A DNA stretch of 64,000 bases from Halorhabdus tiamatea SARL4B (lineage in GTDB: Archaea; Halobacteriota; Halobacteria; Halobacteriales; Haloarculaceae). Positions within the stretch are counted from its first letter, which is position 1. Each line of letters starts with the position of its first letter. The position numbers were made by a program, and so were the translations under genes. The DNA lies in contig NC_021921.1 in assembly GCF_000470655.1 (NCBI RefSeq), forward strand, positions 1,612,001 to 1,676,000. Direction: 5' to 3'. The notes under the pieces were generated by a model, which did not search any database, had not been told where the DNA came from, and was given only the letters and a program-made list of their open reading frames with translations. Below, piece by piece: positions 34,811 to 43,540 of this stretch.

Positions 34811-35443
34811 ATGTTCACGGGCATAATCGAGGACGTCGGGACCGTCGAGGCCATTGACCGGCGGGCGAACGCGCTCGTCCTGACCCTCTCGACGGAACTG
34901 ACCGACCTGGAACTCGGCGACAGCGTCGCGGTCAACGGCCCGTGTCTCACGGTCGTCGAAATCGACGAATCGGCGGAAACGTTCACCGTCGAGGTGACCC
35001 CCGAGACCTATCGGCGGACCAACCTTCGGGAGCTCCACCCAGGGAGTCCGGTCAACCTCGAGTCGGCGCTGCAGTTGAACGACGGCCTCGACGGCCACCT
35101 CGTGACGGGCCACATCGATGGGACCGGCGTCGTGACCGATCTCCGCCGCGAGGAGAAAGCCCGGATCTACTCGATCCGGCCGCCGGAGAAATTGTTGCCC
35201 TACCTCGCCGAGAAGGGATCGGTGGCGGTCGACGGCGTCAGTCTGACGGTCGTCGACGTCGATCGGACCTTCAGCGTCTCGATCACCGACTTCACAGAGG
35301 AGGAGACGATCCTCACGGAGACCGGCGTCGGCGACGAGGTCAACCTGGAGGTCGACGTGATCGCGCGGTACGTCGAGCGGTTGGCCGGGGAGGCGGACGG
35401 GGAGACGGACCTCATGGAGAAACTCGAAGAACTCAACCAATGA
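34811..35443 (+). CDS. ribE: Riboflavin synthase alpha subunit (bacterial type)
   Basis: 210 residues with the two tandem lumazine-binding barrels of the bacterial enzyme: MFTGIIEDVGTVEAI opens barrel 1 and DGHLVTGHIDGTGVV opens barrel 2; VAVDGVSLTVVDV is the internal repeat of VAVNGPCLTVVEI. It dismutates two 6,7-dimethyl-8-ribityllumazine into riboflavin. Most other archaea use the unrelated RibC-type synthase, so this gene is of bacterial ancestry in haloarchaea (known for the group). Its stop overlaps the ribBA start (ATGA at 35440-35443). Confidence 0.95.
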   Translation: MFTGIIEDVGTVEAIDRRANALVLTLSTELTDLELGDSVAVNGPCLTVVEIDESAETFTVEVTPETYRRTNLRELHPGSPVNLESALQLNDGLDGHLVTGHIDGTGVVTDLRREEKARIYSIRPPEKLLPYLAEKGSVAVDGVSLTVVDVDRTFSVSITDFTEEETILTETGVGDEVNLEVDVIARYVERLAGEADGETDLMEKLEELNQ

Positions 35444-36678
35444 CAGTCATCGAATCGGACCGGGATCGCTCGCGCTTCGACGACGTCGAGACGGCGATCG
35501 ACGCGATCGAAAACGGCGAGATGGTCCTGCTGGTCGACGAGCAGAGTCGCGAAGACGAGGGCGATCTGTACGTGCCCGCCGAAGCGGTCACGCCCGAGCA
35601 CGTCAACTTCATGCTCAAACACGGCCGCGGGCTGGTCTGTGCGCCGGTCGCCCCCGAGATCACCGAGGACCTGGGCCTCGAACAGATGGTTCCCGCTTCG
35701 GAGAACACCGAAGAGATGTCCACCCGCTTTACTGTCTCGGTTGACGCCGCCTCGACGGGGACGGGCATCTCGGCGTACGACCGCGCCGAGACGATCCAGG
35801 CACTGGTCGACCCGGCGACCGAACCGGGTGACCTCGACAAACCGGGGCATATCTTCCCCCTGGAGGCCAGAGCCGACGGCGTCCTCGACCGGGAGGGCCA
35901 CACCGAGGCGGCGGTCGACCTCGCCAGAATCGCCGGCTACCGGCCGGGCGGCGTGATCTGCGAGGTCGTCGACGACGACGGCACGATGGCCCGGGAAGAC
36001 CGCCTCATGGAGTTTGCAGACGAACACGACCTGCCGATCGTGACTGTTGCGGACGTCCTCGAATATCGTCACCTGACCGAGACGCTGGTCTCCCGGGAGG
36101 TCGACACTCGCCTGCCGACCGAGTTCGGCACCTTCGACATGTACGGCTATGACTACCGCGGCGAGACCCACGTCGCCCTGGTCAACTTCGAGGATGTCGA
36201 TCCCGCGACCGACCGGCCGCTCGTCCGGATCCACTCGAAGTGTCTGACTGGCGACGCCCTGCACTCGCTGAAGTGCGATTGTGGGTTCCAGCTCGAAGAG
36301 ACCATGCAGCGCATCAGCGAGGAGGGCGGCGTTCTGCTGTACCTCGATCAGGAGGGACGCGGGATCGGCCTGCTCAACAAGCTCAAGGCCTACGAGTTAC
36401 AGGAACAGGGCTTCGATACCGTCGAGGCGAACGTCGAACTCGGGTTCGAACCCGACGAGCGCCGCTTCGACGCCGCCGCCCAGATGCTCAGAGACATCGG
36501 GCTGGACCGCGTGCGCCTGCTGACGAACAACCCGCGGAAGGCCGCCGCGCTCGAGCGGTTCGACTTCGACGTCGAGATCGACTCCTTACAGATCGAACCC
36601 AACCCCGAGAACGAGGCCTACCTCGAAACCAAAGCCGAAAAGCTCGATCATCAACTCGACGTGTTCACGTCGGACTGA
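35440..36678 (+). CDS. ribBA: Bifunctional DHBP synthase / GTP cyclohydrolase II
   Basis: 412 residues. RibB half (1-210): VDEQSREDEGDLYVPAE, GRGLVCAPV, and GHIFPLEARADGVLDREGHTEA carry the acidic metal and His residues. RibA half (210-412): HSKCLTGDALHSLKCDCGFQL holds the three zinc Cys, and YLDQEGRGIGLLNKL plus NNPRKAAAL bind GTP. It supplies both early precursors of riboflavin. ATGA overlap with ribE gives translational coupling. Both halves look complete. Confidence 0.95.
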   Translation: MTVIESDRDRSRFDDVETAIDAIENGEMVLLVDEQSREDEGDLYVPAEAVTPEHVNFMLKHGRGLVCAPVAPEITEDLGLEQMVPASENTEEMSTRFTVSVDAASTGTGISAYDRAETIQALVDPATEPGDLDKPGHIFPLEARADGVLDREGHTEAAVDLARIAGYRPGGVICEVVDDDGTMAREDRLMEFADEHDLPIVTVADVLEYRHLTETLVSREVDTRLPTEFGTFDMYGYDYRGETHVALVNFEDVDPATDRPLVRIHSKCLTGDALHSLKCDCGFQLEETMQRISEEGGVLLYLDQEGRGIGLLNKLKAYELQEQGFDTVEANVELGFEPDERRFDAAAQMLRDIGLDRVRLLTNNPRKAAALERFDFDVEIDSLQIEPNPENEAYLETKAEKLDHQLDVFTSD

Positions 36679-36714
36679 GATCGCGCGGAAGACTATCCAA
36701 ACCACGACACAACC

Positions 36715-37191
36715 ATGACAGACTACGACATCACCGAACTCGAAGGCGAACTGGACGCGAGTGGACTGAGCGTCGGCATCGTCCTCAGCCGCTTCAACGA
36801 CCTCATCACCGGGAAACTGTTCGATGGCGCACTCGACACGCTGATGCGTCACGGGGCCAGCGAAGACGACGTCACCGTCGCCCGCGTGCCAGGGTCCTTC
36901 GAGATCCCACAGGCAGCAAAGCGCATGGCCGAAACTGGCGAGTACGACGCCGTCATCGCCCTGGGGGCGGTCATCCGCGGGGAGACGCCACACTTCGAGT
37001 ACGTCTCGAACGAAGCGACCAAGGGCGTCGCGAAGGCGACCCTGGACACCGACGTCCCGATCGCCTTCGGCGTCCTCACGACCGACACGACCGAGCAGGC
37101 CATCAACCGCGCGGGCGTCAAGCAAGGTAACAAGGGCAGCGAAGCCGCCGAGAGCGCCATCGAGATGGCGAATCTCCTCTCCGAGTTCTGA
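36715..37191 (+). CDS. ribH: 6,7-dimethyl-8-ribityllumazine synthase
   Basis: 158 residues. [15 protein letters not shown] binds substrate, [15 protein letters not shown] is the family loop, [14 protein letters not shown] contains the catalytic His, and the C-terminal [20 protein letters not shown] completes the fold. It condenses DHBP and the ribityl-amino-uracil. Third gene of the riboflavin cluster, 36 bases after ribBA. The N-terminal 15 residues are an extension relative to compact lumazine synthases. Confidence 0.95.
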   Translation: MTDYDITELEGELDASGLSVGIVLSRFNDLITGKLFDGALDTLMRHGASEDDVTVARVPGSFEIPQAAKRMAETGEYDAVIALGAVIRGETPHFEYVSNEATKGVAKATLDTDVPIAFGVLTTDTTEQAINRAGVKQGNKGSEAAESAIEMANLLSEF

Positions 37192-37306
37192 GCACTGCGA
37201 CCGTTCTTTTCCTCGCGACCGCCAGGGACGACAGCCACAGCGGCAGTCTCACCACCACGGAGTTCTCGGGCAGAAACTATCTATTTCGCACCAGCAGACT
37301 TAAGAG

Positions 37307-37320
37307 TTAGATGCGTCTAA
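37307..37320. promoter_or_regulatory. Palindromic operator of the DtxR-family regulator
   Basis: TTAGATGCGTCTAA has perfect arms TTAGA and TCTAA around TGCG. It lies 12 bases before the preferred start codon (37332) and covers an upstream in-frame ATG at 37311. It resembles the TTAGG..CCTAA-type half sites of archaeal DtxR/SirR/Idr regulators, so autoregulation is likely. Confidence 0.6.
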
Positions 37321-37331
37321 ATCCGATATCA

Positions 37332-38030
37332 ATGCAGACGGATGTCATGGAGGATTATCTCAAGGCGGTCTACCGGCTCGAACGCGAGGAGGGGCCGCCG
37401 GTCGGGACGTCGGCCATCGCCGACGCCCTCGACGTGACGCCCCCGACGGCCACGCGGATGCTCGAGAAGCTGGCCGAGGAGGCGTTGATCGAGCGCGAGA
37501 AGTACAGCGGCGTCGAATTGACCGACCACGGTCGAGCGATTGCACTGGAGACAGTGCGTCACCACCGACTGCTGGAGGCGTACCTCGTCGAGCATCTCGG
37601 CTACGAGTGGGAGGAGGTCCACGACGAGGCCGACTGTCTGGAACATCACATCAGCGAGTCCTTCGAGGAGCGTATCGCCGACTTGCTGGGCCATCCGCCG
37701 GTGGATCCGCACGGCGAGCCGATCCCGGGCGTCGACCTCGAACCGCCGGGAGACGCCGACACCCGTCCGCTCGCAGCGTGTGAACCCGGCGAGACGGTCG
37801 TGGTCGCGACCGTGCGTGATCGCGACGAGGAGACACTCCAGTATCTCGCCGAGAGCGGCATCGTCCCCGGGCGGGAGGTGACCGTGACCGAGGTGACGCC
37901 GGTCGACGTCTACGTGCTTGAACACGAGGCGGGGACCGAACATCTCTCGGCGGCGGTCGCCGAGTCAGTCTACGTCGAAGCCCCGGCGACAGCGGACGGA
38001 TCTGTTTCCGAGGAGGTGCCCGGACTGTGA
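37332..38030 (+). CDS. Metal-dependent DtxR/MntR-family repressor
   Basis: 232 residues from the ATG at 37332 (MQTDVMEDYLKAVYRL); the ATG at 37311 lies inside the operator and is less likely. N-terminal winged helix (AIADALDVTPPTATRMLEKL), then the metal and dimerisation domain with RHHRLLEAYLVEHLGYEWEEVHDEADCLEH (His/Glu/Cys ligands) and a C-terminal FeoA/SH3-like domain (about 150-215). Its stop overlaps the start of the UPF0016 transporter gene by 4 bases (GTGA), so the pair is one unit. Manganese is the likely ligand given that partner (inference); iron is possible. Confidence 0.85.
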   Translation: MQTDVMEDYLKAVYRLEREEGPPVGTSAIADALDVTPPTATRMLEKLAEEALIEREKYSGVELTDHGRAIALETVRHHRLLEAYLVEHLGYEWEEVHDEADCLEHHISESFEERIADLLGHPPVDPHGEPIPGVDLEPPGDADTRPLAACEPGETVVVATVRDRDEETLQYLAESGIVPGREVTVTEVTPVDVYVLEHEAGTEHLSAAVAESVYVEAPATADGSVSEEVPGL

Positions 38031-38725
38031 GCGAATACCTGGAAATCCTCGTGGTTGCCTTCGGGATGCAACTGGCGGTGTTGCCGGGCGAGAAAGTCCA
38101 GTTCATCATCGCCGGCCTCTCGACGCGATACCATCCGCTGGTCGTGGTCTCTGCAGCCGGGAGTGCCTTCGCCGGGTGGACGGCGCTCGAAATTGTCTTC
38201 GGGAACGCGCTGAAGAACGCCCTCCCGGAGATCTATTTGACCGCGTTCACGGCCGGGCTGTTCGTGCTCTTTGCCGCTCTGATGATCCGGTCGGCCCCGG
38301 AACCGAGCGCGTCGACGGCCGAGACCGACGGGGGCGTCACAGAATCGGTCGGTGAACTCGACGTTTCGCTTTTCGGCTACAAGGTCCCGGCATTGCTCGG
38401 CGGGTGGCTCCCGATCTTCACGATGATGGCCGCCGGCGAGTTCGGCGACAAGACCCAGCTCGTGACCATCGGGCTGGCAGCCGACTACGGTGCGACCTCG
38501 GCGATCTGGGCCGGCGAGATGCTGGCGATCATCCCGATCAGCCTCCTGAACGCGTACTTCTTCCACCGCTTCGCCCACCTGGTCAACCTCCGGAAGGCCC
38601 ACTTCGGCGGCGCGGCGCTGTTTGGCTTTTTCGCCGCGGACAACGTCCTCCAGATCGTCGCGGGCGTCTCCGTCTGGGAACAGCTCGTCGGTGGGGCCAG
38701 CGAGCTCCTGCTTGCGGCGATCTGA
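38027..38725 (+). CDS. GDT1/TMEM165 (UPF0016) family cation exporter
   Basis: 232 residues from GTG at 38027, six to seven membrane helices in two repeats. The second repeat has the family motif E-x-G-D-K-T (AAGEFGDKTQLVTIG, about 137-151). The first repeat has LPGEKVQFIIAG in the corresponding place, so its motif is diverged, which is common in prokaryotic members. Characterised relatives move Mn2+ or Ca2+ out of the cytosol in exchange for H+. Overlap with a DtxR-family repressor suggests metal-responsive expression and a role in Mn detoxification. Confidence 0.8.
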   Translation: MSEYLEILVVAFGMQLAVLPGEKVQFIIAGLSTRYHPLVVVSAAGSAFAGWTALEIVFGNALKNALPEIYLTAFTAGLFVLFAALMIRSAPEPSASTAETDGGVTESVGELDVSLFGYKVPALLGGWLPIFTMMAAGEFGDKTQLVTIGLAADYGATSAIWAGEMLAIIPISLLNAYFFHRFAHLVNLRKAHFGGAALFGFFAADNVLQIVAGVSVWEQLVGGASELLLAAI

Positions 38726-38804
38726 CAGCGCCGAAGTGCTACTGTTCAGTGGCCGTGTTCCCGACCGCTGGCGTTTCCCAGAAGCGTTATGCCTCCGCAT
38801 TTCG

Positions 38805-38817
38805 TATGTTCTACATA
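38805..38817. promoter_or_regulatory. Palindrome upstream of the second DtxR-like gene
   Basis: TATGTTCTACATA has perfect 5-base arms around TCT and lies 54-66 bases before the ATG at 38871. It could be an operator or overlap the promoter. Only the symmetry supports it. Confidence 0.3.
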
Positions 38818-38870
38818 ACTGCTCAGCGGGCCGGGAACCCGGTCGAGCGGGCGAGAGTGAGCGTATACAC

Positions 38871-39350
38871 ATGACTCGATCCCGAATGGAACCGGCGGAC
38901 GTATCGCTCGAAGAGCTCTCGGCGTCGATTACACGCACGGGCGGAAAGTACCTTTGTGGCCTGTTGCGGTGTTCGCTCGCGGAACGCGACCAGGTCGCGA
39001 CGGGCGATCTCGCGGACTGTCTTGACGTCAGCCGCGCGAGTGTCACCGAGATGGTCGAGAAGTTCGGCGAGGGCGACCTCGTCGAGCACGAACACTACAA
39101 GGGGGCAACGCTCACGGACAGGGGTGAAGCGCTCGCCCGGCACCTGCTGTGGCGACGCTGCGTCACCGAACAGTTCTTCGAGGGCGAACTCGACCTCGAC
39201 GTGGGCATCGAGAGTGCCTACCGCATCGGGTTCGAGTTCCCCGACGCCGGCGTCACTCGACTCGCCGAGATGATCGACCACCCCTGTGACCGGACGTGCC
39301 AGGCGACCGACCCCGAGGAGTGCGCCCAACTCACGATCGGGTCGGCGTGA
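38871..39350 (+). CDS. DtxR-like regulator with Cys cluster
   Basis: 159 residues (an ATG at 38886 is also possible). Winged helix with QVATGDLADCLDVSRASVTEMVEKFGEGDLVEHEHYKGATLT, then a dimerisation helix with LWRRCVTEQFFEGELDLD and a short end IDHPCDRTCQATDPEECAQL. The final C-x3-C...C group and preceding His could bind metal or an Fe-S centre. There is no SH3-like domain, so it is a compact DtxR relative. It follows the Mn-type regulator and exporter and is probably a separate transcript. Confidence 0.7.
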   Translation: MTRSRMEPADVSLEELSASITRTGGKYLCGLLRCSLAERDQVATGDLADCLDVSRASVTEMVEKFGEGDLVEHEHYKGATLTDRGEALARHLLWRRCVTEQFFEGELDLDVGIESAYRIGFEFPDAGVTRLAEMIDHPCDRTCQATDPEECAQLTIGSA

Positions 39351-39578
39351 GTCGTCCCGGCCGTCGTGATCGGGACGTAACGGACCTCCATATATTATTC
39401 TCGCCAATATCGGATAACGGACCGAGAGACATTCCTAAAACGTTTCGCCGCCTCTGAGCCCGCCATGAAATGTCAATGATGGCTACGTAATCGGGTAAAA
39501 CGACCTGAAACAATCCGAAGGCTCGCAGGGTTATATGGGGACATCGCTCGATAAGTGAGACACGCGACGGTGTCCCCG

Positions 39579-39821
39579 ATGTCAAACTCCAACCCCGCAC
39601 TCGCCGACCGCACGCCGCCGACCGACGCACAGCCCGTCAAGCGTCACCTCCTCGGACCCGTCCAGGGCGTCGCGTTCTGGGCGGCGATCGCGTTACCGTT
39701 TCTCCAGGTTCCCCTCCTCTTGTCCGGGTTGGGCGAGTCGACGACGCTGCTCGCCTTCCTCGCCCTGCTCGCGATCAACGTCCTGGCGCTGTACGTCGGC
39801 CACACATACGGCCAAGATTGA
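39579..39821 (+). CDS. Small two-helix membrane protein
   Basis: 80 residues from the ATG at 39579 (MSNSNPALADRTPP); a GTG 8 codons upstream is less likely. A polar N-terminal 30 residues precede two hydrophobic helices (GVAFWAAIALPFLQVPLLL and LLAFLALLAINVLALYVG). No family recognised. The 228-bp gap before it contains a TATA-like GGTTATATGG (39529-39538) and no other gene that I can see. Confidence 0.5.
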   Translation: MSNSNPALADRTPPTDAQPVKRHLLGPVQGVAFWAAIALPFLQVPLLLSGLGESTTLLAFLALLAINVLALYVGHTYGQD

Positions 39822-39833
39822 CAGTCTCGGCCG

Positions 39834-40769
39834 TCAGGTCTCGCCCTCCAGCCGGCCGCCGACCGTCTCGCGGATCGCGTCCCGTTTCAGCAGGACGAAC
39901 CCGAGTAAGATGACGACGAACCCGCCAGCCGTCGCGATGTCGATGATTTCTCCCAGGAACAGAAAGCCCGTCAGCGCGGCGAAGACCGGCGCGACGTAGG
40001 AGACGAGGTTGATCTCGACCGGGCCGAGTCGGTCCAGCAGGTCGAAGTAGACCAGAAAGCCCAGCGCACTCGCGACCAGCGAGAGATAGCCGAGCGAGAG
40101 AACGGCACTCGGCGTCCACTCGATCGCGGCCGGGGACTCACCGAGTACCAGACTGAGGAGGTGCATGAGGAGAGCCCCGCCGACCATCGACCACCCCTCC
40201 ATCGCCTCGATCGAGAGGTCGGCGTCGAGCCAGCGGGTGAGGACGCTCCCCAGCGCAAACGAGAGGGCCGCGCCGAAGACGAGAACCGGCCCGAGGACGT
40301 CACTCGAGAGGAGTCTGCCAGGTTCAGGACGGGCGATGACGACGACGCCGGCGAATCCCAGCCCGAGGCCGAGCACGCCGAGCGTCGAGAGGCGTTCCTC
40401 GGGGAGGGCGATCCGGGCGAACCCGGCAGTCAGCACCGGCGAGAGGCTGACGACGACCGCCGCAGTCGCGCTCGTCGTCTCGAGTTCGCCGACGAACAGC
40501 AGCGCGTGATACCCCGCGATCAACAGCGTCGCACCGACCGCGATCGCTGCCAGGTCACGCCGACTCTCGGGCAGCGGATCGGTGACGATAGCGGCGTATC
40601 CAAGGACGAGCACACCCGCGATATCGTACCGGAGGGCGGCGAACAGGACCGGCGGAATCGACGCGAGCCCGGCCTTGATCGCGACGAAGGCGCTCCCCCA
40701 GATCGCGCCCAGAGCCAGAAAGGCGACGGCGTTTCGATAGCGCACGGTCGGGATTGGCCCCTGAAGCAC
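39834..40769 (-). CDS. EamA/DMT-family transporter
   Basis: 311 residues with ten predicted membrane helices in two EamA repeats; repeat openings GAIWGSAFVAIKAGL and FGAALSFALGSVLTRWL are typical. The start is a GTG at 40769, with another GTG 8 codons later. Family members export or import small metabolites such as amino acids or nucleotides; the substrate cannot be told. Convergent with the small membrane-protein gene. Confidence 0.85.
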   Translation of the reverse strand: MLQGPIPTVRYRNAVAFLALGAIWGSAFVAIKAGLASIPPVLFAALRYDIAGVLVLGYAAIVTDPLPESRRDLAAIAVGATLLIAGYHALLFVGELETTSATAAVVVSLSPVLTAGFARIALPEERLSTLGVLGLGLGFAGVVVIARPEPGRLLSSDVLGPVLVFGAALSFALGSVLTRWLDADLSIEAMEGWSMVGGALLMHLLSLVLGESPAAIEWTPSAVLSLGYLSLVASALGFLVYFDLLDRLGPVEINLVSYVAPVFAALTGFLFLGEIIDIATAGGFVVILLGFVLLKRDAIRETVGGRLEGET

Positions 40770-40835
40770 CTACGACTTTTCATCGCTACCGAGGGGGGAC
40801 ACCCCCACGCCACGTCTCGCGCTCGCTCGACAGTA

Positions 40836-41327
40836 CTACTCGTTTCGCTCGTCGTCGAGCGCGGTGAGGAGATCCTGACGGGTGACGATCCCGACCAGTT
40901 CGCCGTCTTCGAGGACGGGCAGCCGGTTGATGTTCCGGGACGTATCGGCCAGCAGGCCGAGGAGTTCGTCCAGATCAGCGCCGGGGTCGACGGTCACGAC
41001 GTCCTCGGTCATGACCGTGCTGACCGGTTTGCGGGCGCTTTTGACCATATCGATCCCGACATCGAGGTCGTCCCACGACAGGTCGAAGCCGTAGGTTCGA
41101 CTCTCCAGGAATGGGGGGAACCCGATCGGAATCCACAGGACGCGATTCGAGGGCTGAAACATGTCGACGAGGTCCTCCTCGGTGACGACGCCGACGACGG
41201 TGCCGTCCTCGACGACCGGAAACCCATTGAACTCGGCGCGGGCGAGTCGGGTCAGGACCTCGCTGATCTCGTCGTCGGGAGCGACCGTCTCGACGTCTTC
41301 GGTCATCACATCGCGGGCACGGACCAT
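40836..41327 (-). CDS. CBS-domain pair protein
   Basis: 163 residues forming two CBS domains (about 5-60 and 100-155). Each has the usual pattern: MTEDVETVAPDDEISEVL with GFPVVEDGTVVGVVTEEDL, and MTEDVVTVDPGADLDELL with RLPVLEDGELVGIVTRQDL. No fused enzyme domain. Such stand-alone Bateman modules bind adenine nucleotides and regulate partners; the partner is unknown. The insert between the domains contains a Trp/Pro/Phe-rich segment. Confidence 0.88.
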   Translation of the reverse strand: MVRARDVMTEDVETVAPDDEISEVLTRLARAEFNGFPVVEDGTVVGVVTEEDLVDMFQPSNRVLWIPIGFPPFLESRTYGFDLSWDDLDVGIDMVKSARKPVSTVMTEDVVTVDPGADLDELLGLLADTSRNINRLPVLEDGELVGIVTRQDLLTALDDERNE

Positions 41328-41436
41328 AGCCCAGGTGACGCACCCGGCTGCCGTAGTCGTTGTGGTGGGTTGGCGTCCAGTCCGACGACGGAGCCAACAG
41401 GAAGCCTCATTACGGTGCCGTGACAGAAATCACACA

Positions 41437-42063
41437 ATGGCCTCGACGTGGAAGCGCGACTTCGCCAGCGGACTGATCGTCATCACGCCGTTGCTCGTCA
41501 CCGTGATGGTCCTGCTGTGGCTGTACAACCGCCTGGAGGGGATTCCAGTGCCGATCGAACCCGCACCGCTGCGAGTCGGGTTGACGATCGTCGTCTTCGT
41601 CCTGCTGGTGTTCGCTGTCGGGTATCTGATGCGAACCGCCGTCGGGTCGATCCTCGAGGACGCGATCGACGACCTCATGAACCAGCTGCCGGGGCTGCGC
41701 GTCGTCTACAACGCCTCGAAGATGGCTGCCGAAACTGCGCTCTCGGGCACCGACGAACTTCAAGCCCCCGTCAAACTCGAAGTCTGGGATGGTCTCCGGA
41801 TGACCGCGTTTCTGACCGGCAAAACTACTGAAGACGGTCGGGACGTCCTCTTTTTGCCGACGGCACCCAACATCACGACGGGCTTCGTCGTCGAAGTCGA
41901 TCCCGACCGGCACACGGAGATCGACGAGCGCGTCGAGGACGCCCTGACCCGTATTCTCAGCGCCGGCTTCGGCGAGAGTGACGAGCGATCGGTCGCGGTC
42001 GACGTCGAGGACGTCGTCAGCGAGGTTGAAGCGGAGAGCGGTGAGCCGGGCGACAGTGACTGA
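41437..42063 (+). CDS. DUF502 membrane protein
   Basis: 208 residues. Two N-terminal helices (FASGLIVITPLLVTVMVLLWLY and LTIVVFVLLVFAVGYLM) are followed by the DUF502 soluble domain with LPGLRVVYNASKMAAET, then FLPTAPNITTGFVVEVD. Family function not established; a role in envelope integrity has been suggested for bacterial relatives. C-terminus is acidic. The ATG at 41437 is chosen because the family N-terminus WKRDFASGL follows directly. Confidence 0.85.
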   Translation: MASTWKRDFASGLIVITPLLVTVMVLLWLYNRLEGIPVPIEPAPLRVGLTIVVFVLLVFAVGYLMRTAVGSILEDAIDDLMNQLPGLRVVYNASKMAAETALSGTDELQAPVKLEVWDGLRMTAFLTGKTTEDGRDVLFLPTAPNITTGFVVEVDPDRHTEIDERVEDALTRILSAGFGESDERSVAVDVEDVVSEVEAESGEPGDSD

Positions 42064-42079
42064 AGCCTGCGAAGCCGGT

Positions 42080-43003
42080 CTAGACGTACGTGAACCACTC
42101 CTCGCGGTCGCCGGACTCGATGACCTCGAAGAACGCTTCCTGGATCTCGTCGGTGACCGGCCCTTTCGTCCCCGAACCGATCTCGGTGTCGTCGACGCTC
42201 CGGATCGGCGTGACCTCCGCGGCCGTCCCCGAGAAGAACAACTCGTCGGCAGTGTAGAGTTCGCCACGCGAGATCGTCGCTTCGTCGTGGACGGTGTAGC
42301 CCAATTCCTCGGCGAGGTCGATCACCGTCCGGCGGGTGATCCCGTCGAGGTTCGACTCGGCGAGGCCGGGCGTGTAGATCTCGCCGTCCCGGACGAGAAA
42401 GAGGTTCTCACCCGGTCCCTCGGCGACCTGGCCTTCCTTGTTGAGCAACAGGGCCTCGGTATAGCCGTTCTCCTCGGCCTCTAAGCTCGCCAGCACGCTG
42501 TTGACGTACGGTCCCGTGGTCTTGGCGTTGGTCGGGATCTGGCTGGAAGCGTACTTCCGCCAGGAGGAGACCGCGACGTCGACGCCCTCCTCTAAGGCTT
42601 CCTCGCCGAGATACGCGCCCCACGGCCAGACGGCGATCGCGACCTTGACGGGGGCGTCACCGGGGTTCAGCCCGAGCATGTCGTAGCCGTAGAAGGCGAT
42701 CGGGCGGATGTAACACGAGGGCAACTCCTCGCGCTCGATGAGTTCGAGCGTCGCCTCGGTGAGTTCCTCGCGGTCGAAGGGGATCTCCATCCCGTAGGGT
42801 TTGGCCGACTGATAGAGCCGATCGAGGTGTTCTTCCCACCGGAAGATCGCCGCGCCGTTGTCGGTGTCGTAGCTTCGGACGCCCTCGAAGACGCCCGTCC
42901 CGTAGTGCAGACCGTGGGTGAGGACGTGGACTTGCGCGTCCTCCCAGTCAACGAACTCCCCGTCCATCCAGATCGTTCCGACATCCATGTCGTCGAAGCT
43001 CAT
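42080..43003 (-). CDS. ilvE: Branched-chain amino acid aminotransferase
   Basis: 307-residue class IV PLP aminotransferase. Motifs: DAQVHVLTHGLHYGTGVFEGVRSY near the N-terminus, SCYIRPIAFYG, the PLP Lys in IPTNAKTTGPYVNS, the class IV signature EALLLNKEGQVAEGPGENLF, and FFSGTAAEVTPI binding the PLP phosphate. It makes Ile, Leu and Val from their keto acids with glutamate. Length and motifs are normal; monocistronic. Confidence 0.95.
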   Translation of the reverse strand: MSFDDMDVGTIWMDGEFVDWEDAQVHVLTHGLHYGTGVFEGVRSYDTDNGAAIFRWEEHLDRLYQSAKPYGMEIPFDREELTEATLELIEREELPSCYIRPIAFYGYDMLGLNPGDAPVKVAIAVWPWGAYLGEEALEEGVDVAVSSWRKYASSQIPTNAKTTGPYVNSVLASLEAEENGYTEALLLNKEGQVAEGPGENLFLVRDGEIYTPGLAESNLDGITRRTVIDLAEELGYTVHDEATISRGELYTADELFFSGTAAEVTPIRSVDDTEIGSGTKGPVTDEIQEAFFEVIESGDREEWFTYV

Positions 43004-43081
43004 ACTACCCCGAAAGGGAGCCTCCGTTAAGAGTGTTCACGGTTCGAGTGAGTCGGATACGATTGTCGGCCAGGAAGGCTG

Positions 43082-43531
43082 TCACGCGTCGCCAGTATCG
43101 TCGGGGACCACCGTGAACCCGAGCGTCCGGAAGTCGTCCCGGTCGAACGTGAAGACGTGCTCGACGTCGCGGTCGGACGCGAGGACGGCACTGGTGTGAT
43201 CGACGAAGGAAATCTGTTGATCGTCGTACCGACCGAACTGTTCACACGTGCGATCGAAGGACCTTCCAGCCATCGGCAAGACATTAAAGGAGTCGGCCTC
43301 GCGGATCGTCGCGAGCGCGTTCACGGCCGGGCCGTGACCGACTTTTCGGAGCAGCAACGTCGCAAGCTCGGAGAGTACATACCGGCTCGTGAACAACGGA
43401 TCGTACGCGAGTTCACCGGTTTGGACCCCGCGAAAGACGGTCCGTGCACGGTCGTGTTCGGTCGCACGCTCGTTGAAACGAGCAAAGAACGCGGCTGTGT
43501 CGATAAACAGCGGTCGCGGTGATGCAGACAT
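43082..43531 (-). CDS. PIN-domain toxin (VapC-like)
   Basis: 149 residues. PIN acids: D in LFIDTAAFFARF, E in VLSELATLL, D in QISFVDHTSAVLA, D in FTFDRDDF. The domain is complete with no extra parts. The upstream gene, 9 bases away, encodes a small winged-helix protein, so the two form a toxin-antitoxin-like operon with an unusual HTH partner instead of AbrB. Target RNA unknown. Confidence 0.85.
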   Translation of the reverse strand: MSASPRPLFIDTAAFFARFNERATEHDRARTVFRGVQTGELAYDPLFTSRYVLSELATLLLRKVGHGPAVNALATIREADSFNVLPMAGRSFDRTCEQFGRYDDQQISFVDHTSAVLASDRDVEHVFTFDRDDFRTLGFTVVPDDTGDA

Positions 43532-43540
43532 GCTGGACTG

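Noticed and set aside
34681..34811. FMN riboswitch before ribE
   Set aside because: The conserved FMN-aptamer blocks are absent; archaea use RbkR for this control.
34698..34826. 42-codon leader peptide before ribE
   Set aside because: Arg/Thr-rich, no similarity, overlaps the ribE start out of frame; not enough to annotate as a gene.
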